A DNA stretch of 20,099 bases from Isoetes engelmannii (GCA_011763485.2 JAANSK020289934.1:1-20099), one strand, 5' to 3'; counted from the stretch's first letter, positions 8,488 to 17,617 are shown. Notes: generated by a model from the sequence alone, not told the origin. Program-made: numbers and translations.

Positions 8488-8820
8488 GGTTATCGGACTA
8501 GCAGAGTTCGATAACCAAAAATGCGTGATCGAGGTTGTACATCCGAGGCCAGATATTTGGCACGTAAGGCCGAGGCCTTATGTGCCAAATATCTGGCCGA
8601 TGACGTACAACCGAGGTCACGCATTTTGGACACATCGGACGAGGCCCGTTAGGGCCGAGTCCGTACGTGGCTGATAACAGCCGAGGCCCGTTAGGGTCGA
8701 GGGCCGAGGCTGTTATCAGGTGTGACGTAAGAGGCGAAGTCCGATAACAGAATACACCTAACGGGCCTCGGCTGTTATCAGAGGTGACGTAAGAGGCGAA
8801 GTCCGATAACAGAATACACC
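8488..8820. mobile_element. GC-rich cluster of foldback structures upstream of eIF2-gamma (MITE-like)
   Basis: Several inverted repeats are packed together: GGTTATCGGACT/AGTTCGATAACC (8488-8516); a 115-bp palindrome at 8515-8629 centred on GGCCGAGGCC; and CTGATAACAG/CTGTTATCAG closing 8671-8719. Two 51-bp direct copies follow at 8708-8758 and 8770-8820. GTTATCGGACT near the left edge (8490-8500) is the exact inverse of AGTCCGATAAC in each direct copy (8738-8748 and 8800-8810), so the block could be bounded by terminal inverted repeats. No protein is encoded. GC content is well above the flanks. The copies hold TGACGTAA at 8723-8730 and 8785-8792, and TGACGTAC lies at 8601-8608; these are ACGT-core sites of the bZIP type. 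Confidence 0.65.
8515..8629. repeat. 115-bp palindrome
   Basis: The left arm runs CCAAAAATGCGTGA...GGTTGTAC...GGCCAGATATTTGGCAC. The right arm is its inverse (GTGCCAAATATCTGGCC...GTACAACC...TCACGCATTTTGG). Only a handful of mismatches separate the arms, and the centre is GGCCGAGGCC near 8569-8578. Confidence 0.92.
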
Positions 8821-9145
8821 GCGAAATCATAGCTAAAGCCAAACACAAATACAAAAGGAACCCGTGTTATTATACTAGATGTCGAGTACCCGTAAAATGG
8901 GAAGGCTCGCTCTAGGACTAGGAGCAACCCGAAAAGTCCATGCAAACAAGGAGCAACCCTAATGGGGGGAATAATTTCAACTAAAAGTTCATTCACCTTT
9001 ATATGGCACTTATTATATATTGGTTGTATACCGTATTTTTTAATCTATACAAGAATCGTGGTTTAGGGCATTCTTCATCCCGGCGCCTCTCACAGTACAC
9101 ACACTCTCACAAAACCACCACACAGTAATTGCATCCAGCGCAAAG
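8821..9145 (+). promoter_or_regulatory. Putative proximal promoter and 5' leader of eIF2-gamma
   Basis: A TATATAT stretch at about 9013-9020 could be the TATA element, with a CT/CA-rich leader (ACACACACTCTCACAAAACC) from about 9095 leading to the ATG at 9146. AACCCTAA at 8955-8962 resembles a truncated telo-box, a motif often found in promoters of plant translation genes. AGGAGCAACCC is repeated at about 8928 and 8949. The transcription start is not determined. Confidence 0.4.
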
Positions 9146-11532
9146 ATGGCTCGTCGCGGCTTAATGGAACAGGATCTCAACAAACTGGATGTTCATAAGC
9201 TCAATCCACTGTCTCCAGAGGTTATCTCACGCCAGGCTACAATTAACATAGGTATGTTGAAAACTCTAGTTCTGGGGTCTAGAACTCTTCATTTTCTCGT
9301 TCTTGTGGTGTATGATTAATCCGATTTTGTCGATTTCTCATATTGTTACCTCTGGTCTGCAGGAACAATTGGACACGTCGCTCATGGAAAGTCTACAGTC
9401 GTCAAGGCTATTTCTGGTGTCCAGGTATGCTTATTTTGTGGCCTGATAATGGGCATTATTTTATGGGTAACAGTGAACTAGAGCACACTATGAGATATCT
9501 GTCTACTCCATGAGAGCTTGATGCTTCCACAGCGATGGATTCATTTTAGTTTTCTTAGCTTGGCAAAACTTAAAGTTGCATTTCACTTTCGAGTACAATC
9601 CTTTAGAACATTAGAATCCTTATAGTCAACAACCCATTTCTATTACAATATATCGAAAAATCACCTCATCATGTAATATTTATGTGGCAAATGCATTTTC
9701 TAGGAGACTGTTATGGAATGCTATGGAACTAGAAGAGTTATTGCATGATCTGAAAAGCCACCTATCACTTATCTTGCAAAGAAATATATATTTTTTCAGT
9801 TGGCTTCTATATCTTTCTGTAGCGACATTTTATGAATAATTTGGCAATATTTGTGGTCAATATAGACTGTTCGTTTCAAGAACGAACTGGAACGTAATAT
9901 CACTATTAAGCTGGGATATGCGAATGCAAAAATCTACAAGTGTGAAGACGACCGCTGTCCACGGCCCATGTGCTACAAGTATGTGCCTTTTCATATAAAT
10001 TAGTTGTGATTGCCTGTTTATTAACATGATGGTTTGTTTTGTTTATTTAGGGCTTATGGTAGTAGCAAGGAAGATTCACCTCTGTGTGATGTGCCGGGAT
10101 TTGAAACTTCCCGTATGAAACTTTTGAGACATGTATCATTCGTCGACTGCCCAGTAAGTTTTGACTTTGTTTGCAGCTTTTTATATACATAATGAGTCAG
10201 TCTGTTGCATGTGCATTACCAACTTATTGTTATAGTGAAGGCCTGTTATAGCCATGCTTTCTGGTATTGACCCATTCGATGGATGCAGGGCCATGATATT
10301 CTTATGGCTACAATGCTCAATGGTGCTGCAATCATGGATGGGGCGCTGCTTTTAATTGCAAGCAATGAGAGCTGCCCGCAGCCACAAACTTCAGAGCATC
10401 TTGCAGCAGTGGAAATTATGAGATTGAAACACATCATAATTTTGCAGAACAAGATAGATCTTATTCAGGAAAGTGTGGCAATCAATCAGCATGAAGCCAT
10501 TCGGAAATTTATCCAGGTAATGTAAGGTTCAGTAACTAATCTTATTGTGTGTCATGAACATTCATTATAACTATGTGACTCCGTTACACTTTTGCAGGGG
10601 ACTGTTGCAGGAAACGCTCCAGTTGTTCCTGTTTCTGCACAGCTCAAGTATAACATTGATGTTGTCTGCGAATATATCGTGAATAAGATTCCAATTCCAG
10701 AGCGCAATTTTGTATCTCCTCCAAACATGATAGTAATAAGATCTTTTGATGTCAACAAGCCAGGTGCTGAGGTGGATGATATCAAAGGAGGAGTTGCAGG
10801 TGGAAGTATTTTAAAGGTGAATTCAGGTTTCTATGTTCCATGTGATAAGGTACTGAGCCATCTTTAACATTTCAATTTCTTATGGCAAAAACAGGGGGTT
10901 TTGAAAGTTGGGCAAAAGATTGAGGTTCGTCCAGGAACTACAGGCAAAGATGAGCATGGGAACATAAGATGCACGCCGATTTTCTCAAGGATTATATCAC
11001 TCTTTGCAGAGCAGAATGAGCTTCAATTTGCAGTTCCCGGAGGTTTGATAGGTGTTGGAACTACAATGGATCCAACTCTTACCCGGGCTGACAGGCTAGT
11101 TGGTCAAGTTTTGGGAGAAGTTGGGGCTTTGCCTGATGTGTTTGTGGAGCTTGAGGTATATGTTTAAAAAGTACTTTCATCCTATCCTTGGCTTCTTATG
11201 CCTAATGTTTGGATTTACAGGTCAACTTTTTTCTTCTGAAACGATTATTGGGTGTCAGGACCAAGGGAACTGAGAAACAAGGGAAGGTATCAAAACTCAT
11301 GAAAGGAGAAACTCTTATGCTTAATATAGGCTCAATGTCCACTGGGGCACGTGTTGTTGCTGTGAAAAACGATCTTGCCAAGCTACAACTCACCTCAGCT
11401 GTGTGCACCAGTAAAGGAGAAAAAGTAGCCTTAAGCAGACGAGTAGAGAAGCATTGGCGTTTGATTGGTTGGGGTCAAATACAAGCAGGAGTGGTTATTG
11501 ACATGCCTGAAGCACCACAACTAGGCCCATAG
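9146..11532 (+). CDS. Translation initiation factor eIF2 subunit gamma, eight exons, 467 aa
   Basis: This is the GTPase core of the eIF2 heterotrimer, which brings GTP and initiator Met-tRNA to the 40S ribosome in the cytosol. Exons: 9146-9251, 9363-9424, 9866-9978, 10051-10153, 10289-10516, 10598-10816, 10895-11155 and 11221-11532. All introns are GT-AG, and the joined frame is open for 468 codons ending in TAG. Motifs: P-loop GHVAHGKST (residues 39-47), switch 1 NITIKLGYA (67-75), DCPGH (126-130), NKID (182-185) and SAQLK (217-221). The zinc-ribbon-like cysteines are C82, C87, C92 and C106. Domains II and III continue through [19 protein letters not shown] and end [16 protein letters not shown]. 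Length and sequence are as expected for plant eIF2-gamma (about 470 aa). The ATG is supported by the family N-terminus (EQDLNKLD...[18 protein letters not shown]). No lesion is seen, so it is very likely functional. Confidence 0.97.
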
Positions 11533-11836
11533 AAACATTTTATATAGGAGGAAATTGAAAAGTTGATATCAGTGTTTAAAAAATGTGGGAAGGCCGAGAG
11601 TTGCTAGGGACCATTTTTGTTAGATGGCGAAGAAAACATTTGTTTGTAATTGTATTCTTTGGTATAAAGCTGGTGATTGTTATATATCAGTTTGTTTGTA
11701 ATGGAGTCAAGAAAAGGATGTTACATACCTTTTGGCGTCTTCTGTCTTCTCGAGTTGGCAAACTACAACAGAACAGCATAAAATTTGCATGGTCTCGATC
11801 TCACCCATCCATTACTCCTTAGATGAAAACCTGGAG
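11533..11836 (+). other. 3' UTR and downstream flank of eIF2-gamma
   Basis: This is AT-rich sequence after the TAG stop. A 79-codon plus-strand open frame (11583-11822) has no family features and lies where the 3' UTR should be. I did not find a convincing AATAAA signal. The long inverted repeat starts at its end. Confidence 0.5.
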
Positions 11837-12263
11837 CAAGGAAGGTAACGAATGTAGGTAACAGTCAACAATATTTGAGAATTGATCCACCTCTTTATAT
11901 TCTCATTTTGATTCCTGATGCAAGCCCAGCCCAGCATCATTACATAAAAAAACTGTATTTACTTTGGGAGACTCATCAGTTCTCCATCACTATCTGCTTC
12001 ATCACATGTTTCCAATTGTGACTTGTACTCGTGAACTTCTATTATTGAGTTTAGTTGATTTCATGGGGTTTCATGGAATCGAACCTAACCAAGTGGGACA
12101 ACCAGATTTGTTTATAAATGTAGCAACAAGAAAACGTAATTAACTTTTGTCTCTAAGCAATGTTTAAAGCAGATTTGTCATTGTGAGAAATGGTTCTCCT
12201 GCAGATGGAAGGCAATGATAACATACTAGATTTTGAAATGGCCATGGCAACATACTAGAAGCG
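11837..12263. repeat. Left arm (outer part) of the long inverted repeat
   Basis: From CAAGGAAGGTAA at 11837 to CATACTAGAAGCG ending near 12263, this segment is the inverse of about 18985-19329. Shared blocks include AATGTAGGTAACAGTCA, TTTACTTTGGGAGACTCATC, CATCACATGTTTCCAATT and TTGTCTCTAAGCAAT. A stretch at about 12010-12120 has no counterpart in the right arm and contains GGAATCGAACC (12075-12085), which read on the minus strand is an exact Pol III B box. Beyond 12263 the match stops abruptly. Confidence 0.88.
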
Positions 12264-12496
12264 GTTTAGGAATTTTTTGTGGCCCTTTGATGAGGGCATC
12301 AACCAGAGGATATACCAGCAGCACAGATCACGTTGACCCATTCTAAGTTAATGTGTGTCAATTTGATCCCACATTGTAGGGTCATAAAAATAAACAAGCC
12401 ATTGAGCCAAAAAATCAAAATACAATATACGTATCATGGATCGTATCGGTCAACAGAGACATACAATTTAAACCATAGCAATAAAGATATTGGGCT

Positions 12497-12704
12497 TGGA
12501 GAATCGAACTCTAATTCAAGCACCAGCGCCCATCCTCACCTCTGGCGCCCAGTTTTCGTCAACGCCGCAACAGGCCCACGAATAGAACCACCAGTTCCGC
12601 GTCACTCACCAGTTCCAACGATCATCAATTCATGGAGGCTGCCATCAACGCCACGAGCACCTGAAATCAAGTAATGATTAGTGCGCTTGGGGAGTTGAAC
12701 CCCA
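12497..12704 (-). other. Two tRNA T-arm-like motifs, possible SINE pieces
   Basis: On the minus strand, TGGGG-TTCAACT-CCCCA (12688-12704) forms a perfect 5-bp stem with a 7-base loop fitting TTCRANY. TAGAG-TTCGATT-CTCCA (12497-12513) forms a 4-of-5 stem with a matching loop. Neither has a convincing A box or acceptor stem within tRNA distance. The interval between them is mildly GC-rich and otherwise unremarkable. Confidence 0.4.
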
Positions 12705-12798
12705 GCACAATGCCCATGCTCATCCAGGCATATAGGCAATCCCACTGCAATGGATCACCCATAAGCCCATGGGCCAAAGCCCAATCAACACACAGTTT

Positions 12799-13311
12799 TT
12801 AGAAAGTATATACATCCCAAGGAAACTGTACAGCTAAAATCAAGAAAGAAGAGCATATAGGAAACATGTCACAACCACATATAAGCAAACACATAGTGAT
12901 ACAAGGAACTAGTTCCTCGGCTCTCCAGATGCAGCCTGTCTGATAACAACATCTAACTGCCGGATCTGCCGGGTCAACAGACGACCTCGCCAAGCTCATA
13001 TGTGATCGAAGAGTGTAAAGCTCTGATGCAGGTACTCCAAGCCGCTCCCAAGTAAAACAAGACATAGCTCCATCAAAAGACTGATAGAATCCACTTAGCT
13101 GGTACCTCAGAATCGTCAACGATGCAGCAATCCTGTGAGTCTCCGTACCAAGCTGAACCACATGCGAGATGAATTCTTCAGCGCAGAAGGCCTGCTCAGT
13201 TTCAGGTGGGTATACATGTGCATCTGGGTGAGAAGCATCAATCCTAGAAGAAATCAAAGACGGATCCATGGACAGCACAGGATGTCCCTGCTCAGTACCA
13301 TGTTCTTCCAT
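12799..13311 (-). CDS. Hypothetical 170-aa open frame downstream of the HUH gene
   Basis: From the ATG at 13311 the minus strand stays open to 12799. The protein is mixed and soluble-looking for about 120 residues (SLISSRIDASHPDAH, EEFISHVVQLGTETHRIAAS, AMSCFTWERLGVPASEL) and then turns hydrophobic and cysteine-rich. I recognise no domain. It follows the HUH gene on the same strand, and a possible splice acceptor (CACATGCAG) precedes the ATG. It could be a C-terminal exon of the HUH gene, a separate accessory gene or chance. The frame continues upstream to 13533, but there it overlaps the acidic tail of the HUH gene in another frame. Confidence 0.35.
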   Translation of the reverse strand: MEEHGTEQGHPVLSMDPSLISSRIDASHPDAHVYPPETEQAFCAEEFISHVVQLGTETHRIAASLTILRYQLSGFYQSFDGAMSCFTWERLGVPASELYTLRSHMSLARSSVDPADPAVRCCYQTGCIWRAEELVPCITMCLLICGCDMFPICSSFLILAVQFPWDVYTF

Positions 13312-14374
13312 TGCAAGCCTGCATGTGAACAACGCCCATTCCAGGCATCCCTCATCAACAAAAAATGTGCATAAAGAAAGTTGTACAAGCAAACACAATT
13401 GAGCACACTCAACCCACGTCCATCGTGTGATCCCCAGTAAAAACCGGGATGTAATCAGCATCATGGTCCGGTATGTGCAGGTGTGGACTGAATGTGGCAT
13501 CAAACAGATCCTCGAAATTCTCGTCAAGCTCATCCGCTAGTAATTGAGTCATCCTAATAACATCATCTGCCTGGTCCATTCCTTTCTACAGGGACATAAC
13601 CAGCTGGCAATCCATACAAGATTGTGCGGATATCGGATGGCATGCAACGGGCAGGATTCTCCAGGCTACACGCAGACTATGTTCATTGACATGTGCAGTG
13701 TTTGATAGGATTATCCAACTGCTAGAAAGGGTGTACTTACCACTTTTGATAATCCTGGCAAGCGTGAATGTAAGGTTAGGAGTTGAGCGACGTCCACCAT
13801 GATAAGAAACAAACAAGGCTGCTTTGTTTAATAGATTCCTATTGTCTAACACACAGAGCCCCTTTGTATCTCCAGCACCCCACCGCAGGTATAGGTCCTC
13901 ACCCTTGGCGATCATTGACTCAAATATGCTATGCATATGATAGGAATAATGAACTTTCCCAATATCTTTCATGCAATACCCAATCATGCCTCAAAGCAAT
14001 GGAGTCGGGTATTCTTCAATGCCTTGCAGACCAGTACAACCCCAATAGGCTTGCCGGGCCAGTTAAATTCCCTTGTGATTGCCTCTTTTATAGACTTGGG
14101 GCTCTTAAAAGGGCCTCTAAGAATGGCCTGGACGTGCAAATGGTCAGCAGACGACCCTCGCTCTAAGGCAACAACACCAGCAATGCACTTTCTGTCACAA
14201 AAGCGGGATAGGCAATCATAAAAACAACGCGGGATATCTTGCCCAAATGATGCCAAGGTCACAGAAACATCTATGGTTCCCCAATTGAGGTCAACATCAG
14301 AGATGCCACGTCGATTCAAGCTATGTGCAGGGGAATTGAAGGTCTCGGAAGCAGCAGAGCCCATAGAACTAGCA

Positions 14375-15929
14375 TGTGACATTCCAGGGTAATATACGAT
14401 ATAAATACATATATTATACTAGCCATGTCACTGGTACATGCCATACGTACGACATGTACCCGGTAGTTGGTATAGAATAACCCATGGGGTGGCGCACCCC
14501 TAGACCCCAATATATTGCACATATGTCAACATGCCAATATATTATGCTAACCGCCACATGGCACGATCCTACCTGTCACCATCAAAGCCTGGAAGGGTGT
14601 ACCCTAAAGGTATCCCCTTTATAAAAGGAGAAAAACCCTAATGCGCCTGCTTTAGGATCAGCGCCATTAGCAAGGAGGAGTCGCCATCAGCTCGCCTTCC
14701 AGCAGTCGACATCAGCTCGGCCATCGCAACAGTTGCCATCAGCTCACCTGCCATTCGTCTTGGGAAGCGCAGCCACCAGCTCGAGCAGCCACCTCGATGC
14801 GTACTAGCAACCATGGACACTTTCCAAGGAGCCATGCCAGCCAGCCAGGGTTCTGGTAGGTGCTACTTGCCTACTCTTGGATTCTTAGATCAGCCATTGG
14901 CCATTCTTGTCCCTATGTAGATCCATAGATGCCAAGAACTGACAAATGAGCTCTAACTATGTGTGTTAGAGATTTCTATTCTGTTATGATGTTATTGGAT
15001 TCATTATGGTCATCATTGGATGACTTTTTCGCCCTTGTGTATTGGGAAGGGGCGGTAGAGACCCCAAGCCTTGTTAGTAGCATGATCCTAGTTTTAGGTC
15101 ATTAGTTCCCAACTAAATGCGGCCTGTGCATAAGTGCCCGCCTGCGCTGTGGGTGGAGGGGCCAGACCGGTTCATAAGGAGGAACTTGTCCCATAGCGGT
15201 TGATCCCTCTGGTGTGTAAGACCTACCGGGGAACATTAAATGCCAGTATGCACTGCATGAGGTTCTTGGTATGGGCTCGACATCTCTTGAAAGGCGCGAC
15301 CTCCTTTACTGGGGTTCAAGTCATGTACGGGCAATGGTAGCCCTCTAGCTCGCCTGCTATTGGCATGGATTCTCTGGAAGGGAGAAGTCCCTTCCTGCCT
15401 CATCGGAACTGGGAAGATGCAACCCAGGAGTAGCCCCTTTGGCTATGCACTCGGCAGGCTACGGTCAAGTCCCAAGACTTATTAGCCTATCTGCAAGGTA
15501 TGCACATGAGGGGCGGATGGAGTAGACAATCCAACAACCATGTTCTATGCCAGCCAAATCCATTGCCATGAATTTTGTCTACATTGAACTTTGGAGACCC
15601 AAGCCGTCAGTCATACCATTGAGTCTGAGCCCTGGGTAGGATTTGCCATTGATGTTATGATGCTATGATGTTTATAGGCGATTTGGTGATCTCTACCCTT
15701 CGAGGTGGTATTACATATATTGTATTTGTTGTTTGTACTTATGTTTTACGCTTCCGCATTGATAGGTGGATCCCGAGGGAGACAGGATCAATGACACGTC
15801 CAGTCCTCCCACGTGGACTCTTGTGCAACATCAAGGATCCCACGTCAGATGGACGTCCATTCATTGGTGTTATAGCCAGCGAGAGGGAAACTTCAGTTTC
15901 TATATCGTACACTAGCTGGGGACGCCACA
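14375..15929 (+). mobile_element. Solo LTR (about 1.55 kb) inside the HUH gene
   Basis: The segment starts TGTGACATT and ends GCCACA, so it has TG...CA ends with TGTG/CACA inverted. It is flanked by TAGCA (14370-14374) and TAGTA (15930-15934), an imperfect 5-bp target duplication. Removing it together with one copy of the duplication joins the HUH reading frame without a shift. Inside there is a TATA box at 14620-14628, CT-rich leader text and an AT-rich end, but no gag or pol. It is a non-coding LTR left by recombination between the two LTRs of an element. The superfamily is not determined. Confidence 0.72.
14620..14640 (+). promoter_or_regulatory. Core promoter of the solo LTR
   Basis: TATAAAAGG at 14620-14628, followed by GAGAAAAACCCTAA, is a good Pol II TATA box about 245 bp into the LTR, where U3 should end. 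It reads away from the HUH gene, which is on the opposite strand. Confidence 0.6.
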
Positions 15930-16036
15930 TAGTAGCATCGGGGCTCTTCCCCATCCTTGCAGCTCTTCTCATGGCAGCCATGACAGAGCAAAGCACACAA
16001 ACAAGAGATAGGCAGGAGAGGCAGCTCTATGTATGC

Positions 16037-16345
16037 CAGAAATCGACCCACAGAACTAACCAACACAAAGAAGAGATAGGCAACAAAGTCAGAAATTGAC
16101 CCACAGAACTAACTAACACAAAGAAGACATGGGCAGTAGAGGCACCTATATGTATGCCAAAAATCAAGCTCCAACAGACCAACCAGCAAAAGCCCCTGCA
16201 AGTAAACGACCTGTGTGGCTCCTGTAAGTAAACGGCTGCATATGATGCTAACAAAAGCACCTGCAACTGGACCTGTGTGGATGCGAAATTATGTGCCTCC
16301 TGTAATTAAATGGGCTGCAGATGATGCTAACAGAAGCACTTCCAA
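16037..16345. repeat. Two short direct-repeat sets
   Basis: CAGAAATCGACCCACAGAAC at 16037 recurs at 16090 (53-bp period; ACCCACAGAACTAAC and AACACAAAGAAGA are shared). Farther on, GACCTGTGTGG at 16208 and 16270 and CTCCTGTAA...GATGCTAACA at about 16218 and 16297 form a diverged duplication with 62-80 bp spacing. Both lie between the HUH N-terminal piece and the right border of the insertion. No protein is evident, and open frames at 16369-16738 in several registers look like chance. Confidence 0.7.
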
Positions 16346-16649
16346 GCAATAACGTGGTTCTTACCTGATCATATGGTGCCATGTGCACTCCAAGAACGAC
16401 GCCAAGAAGTCGCCTTCTCCCGCACAACAGGAACAACAGTATCGTATTTGGCATCCCTGGATTCAAACGACGGGTGGAGAGGAGCACATGGCCTCCGCCC
16501 CATCAGAAAACCATGCCCAAACACGAAAATACCCTTTCTGGTTCGCATCTGGGCTGCGACCGTTGCCAACATACGGTGCAGCATACGAATACACACAAAC
16601 AAACCATCTAAAACCTTATGTAAGAAAAATACCAATTTTGATCAGTGCC

Positions 16650-17617
16650 ATATCACTAAATGGGGGCACAAGCCTGGACCAATATGGAATATTTGGGGCA
16701 TCATGGCATGTATACCTTTAAAATACTTACACCTTTAAAATACATGCAAAAGCAAAATACAAGATGAACAAATACCCAAAGGTCTAAACATTCACTAAGA
16801 ATCGAGCATTGATAAAATAAACCAAGAAAAATTGTGCTCCTCAGGAGTCGAACCTGAGCAAGGCCACGGTTATGTAGCCCTTGTCATCTTTCTTTCCCAT
16901 CCAAGTCACAAAGAAAAGCAAGGAACAACACCGTGCAAAAGAAATATCTTAAGTCTATTCATAACAGAAACAACACAACATAGGTGTTGGTAACACCCTA
17001 AAAATACAACAGCTTCAAACACGAAACGAAAACACAATTAAATCCAAAGCACAAAAAGGAAAGTGCCAGGTATCAACAAGGTAGGTAGCGCAAATGACCA
17101 TTAATTAAGGCCGCCCTAGTGATGATGGGCATGCGAGGTGGTAGATCTAAGACCACGTCCATCTATGCATGCCAGACAGAGGTCGACACAACACATTAAA
17201 CAACTCTTCAATCTCCAAGATTACTGACATCAGACTAAGCATTTATATGCAACTAAAATCTCCATTCTAATTGAGCGGATGGTGTGAATGAACGATTGCT
17301 ACCCACAACATAACTTGACATGATTTGAGTTCCATTTAAATTGGACTTTATTGTCCACATAGACCAAATGGTCTAAGGGACCCAAATTCAGAAACAAAGA
17401 ACAATCGGCCTATTACCGTTCAGGATTAGAAAAGCCCCCTACCAAAGGGGTTTCAAGGGAAAACCTTAGCAGTAATAGACTTGTTAATAAACTATAATAC
17501 ATGGTTTGTGTGGTGATTAGGGGCATAATTGAGCTTGCATTTACAATATCTCCTGAATGTATGACACCATGTCTTATCGCAGGTGTGTTCATCATCACAG
17601 CAGTGGTTGGGTTGGCA
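16650..17617. repeat. Left arm (inner part) of the long inverted repeat
   Basis: This arm is the inverse of 17892-18888, with about 80-90% identity by eye over nearly 1 kb and small indels. Shared blocks include ATTTGGGGCATCATGGCATG, AAGGCCGCCCTAGTGATGAT, TAAGCATTTATATGCAAC, GATTAGAAAAGCCCC and ATTGAGCTTGCATTTACA. It carries the T-arm-like CTCAGGAGTCGAACCTGAG at 16840-16858. Open frames in it occur in mirrored form in the other arm and are not convincing genes. Confidence 0.92.

Larger units (their letters stand above)
13409..15996 (-). pseudogene. HUH (Rep-type) single-strand DNA endonuclease gene, interrupted by an LTR and frameshifted
   Basis: HUH endonucleases nick single-stranded DNA and start rolling-circle replication or transposition. 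An N-terminal piece (MAAMRRAARMGKSPDA) ends at 15938. After the solo LTR the frame resumes at 14374. Three motifs follow in order: a motif-I-like IDVSVTLA; motif II DHLHVQA (His codons 14140-14142 and 14134-14136); and, after a one-base frame change near 13985, motif III GYCMKD (Tyr 13976-13978, Lys 13967-13969). The next 80 residues (GEDLYLRWGAGDTKGL, NLLNKAALFVSYHGG, LARIIKSGKYTLSSSW) show no Walker A helicase motif, unlike viral CRESS Reps. A TAG at 13586-13588 is followed in the same frame by an acidic tail, LADELDENFEDLFDA (13409-13579). A strong donor (GTAAGTAC, 13733-13740) and an AG at 13582-13583 would splice the TAG out in frame. Likely a replitron-like transposase relic; the family assignment is inference. 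Confidence 0.65.
12264..16649. mobile_element. About 4.4-kb insertion carrying an HUH endonuclease gene, splitting the left inverted-repeat arm
   Basis: The homology between the two inverted-repeat arms breaks at 12263 and resumes at about 16650, while the right arm is continuous apart from 95 bp (18889-18984). The intervening DNA is therefore an insertion, or insertion plus small deletion, in the left arm. It holds the minus-strand HUH gene and a downstream open frame (12799-13311), plus a later solo LTR. Without the LTR it would be about 2.8 kb. I find no clear target duplication or terminal inverted repeat. Absence of both is compatible with rolling-circle-type transposition but does not prove it. 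Confidence 0.55.

Noticed and set aside
11583-11822. 79-codon plus-strand frame after eIF2-gamma
   Set aside because: It lies in the expected 3' UTR with no family features.
13312-13533. N-terminal extension of the 244-codon minus-strand frame
   Set aside because: It overlaps in another register the acidic tail in the HUH frame, and its own text is hydrophobic and cysteine-rich without pattern.
14638-14835. Minus-strand 65-codon frame within the solo LTR
   Set aside because: It lies in the LTR leader region and is rich in CAGCTCG-type repeats; no gene evidence.
13409-15996. Geminivirus- or circovirus-derived Rep insertion
   Set aside because: No Walker A or B helicase segment follows motif III, and no coat-protein-like frame is present. 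A transposon-type HUH protein is simpler, although a decayed viral origin cannot be excluded.
12264-16649. Helitron
   Set aside because: No SF1 helicase is present and the HUH protein is small. The ends do not show a clear TC...CTRR with a 3' hairpin at these borders.
16369-16738. Five overlapping open frames on both strands
   Set aside because: Several registers are open at once and none shows a domain, which fits base composition rather than a gene.
16840-16858. Functional tRNA gene
   Set aside because: Only the T arm folds; no matching acceptor stem, D arm or anticodon arm was found within tRNA distance.
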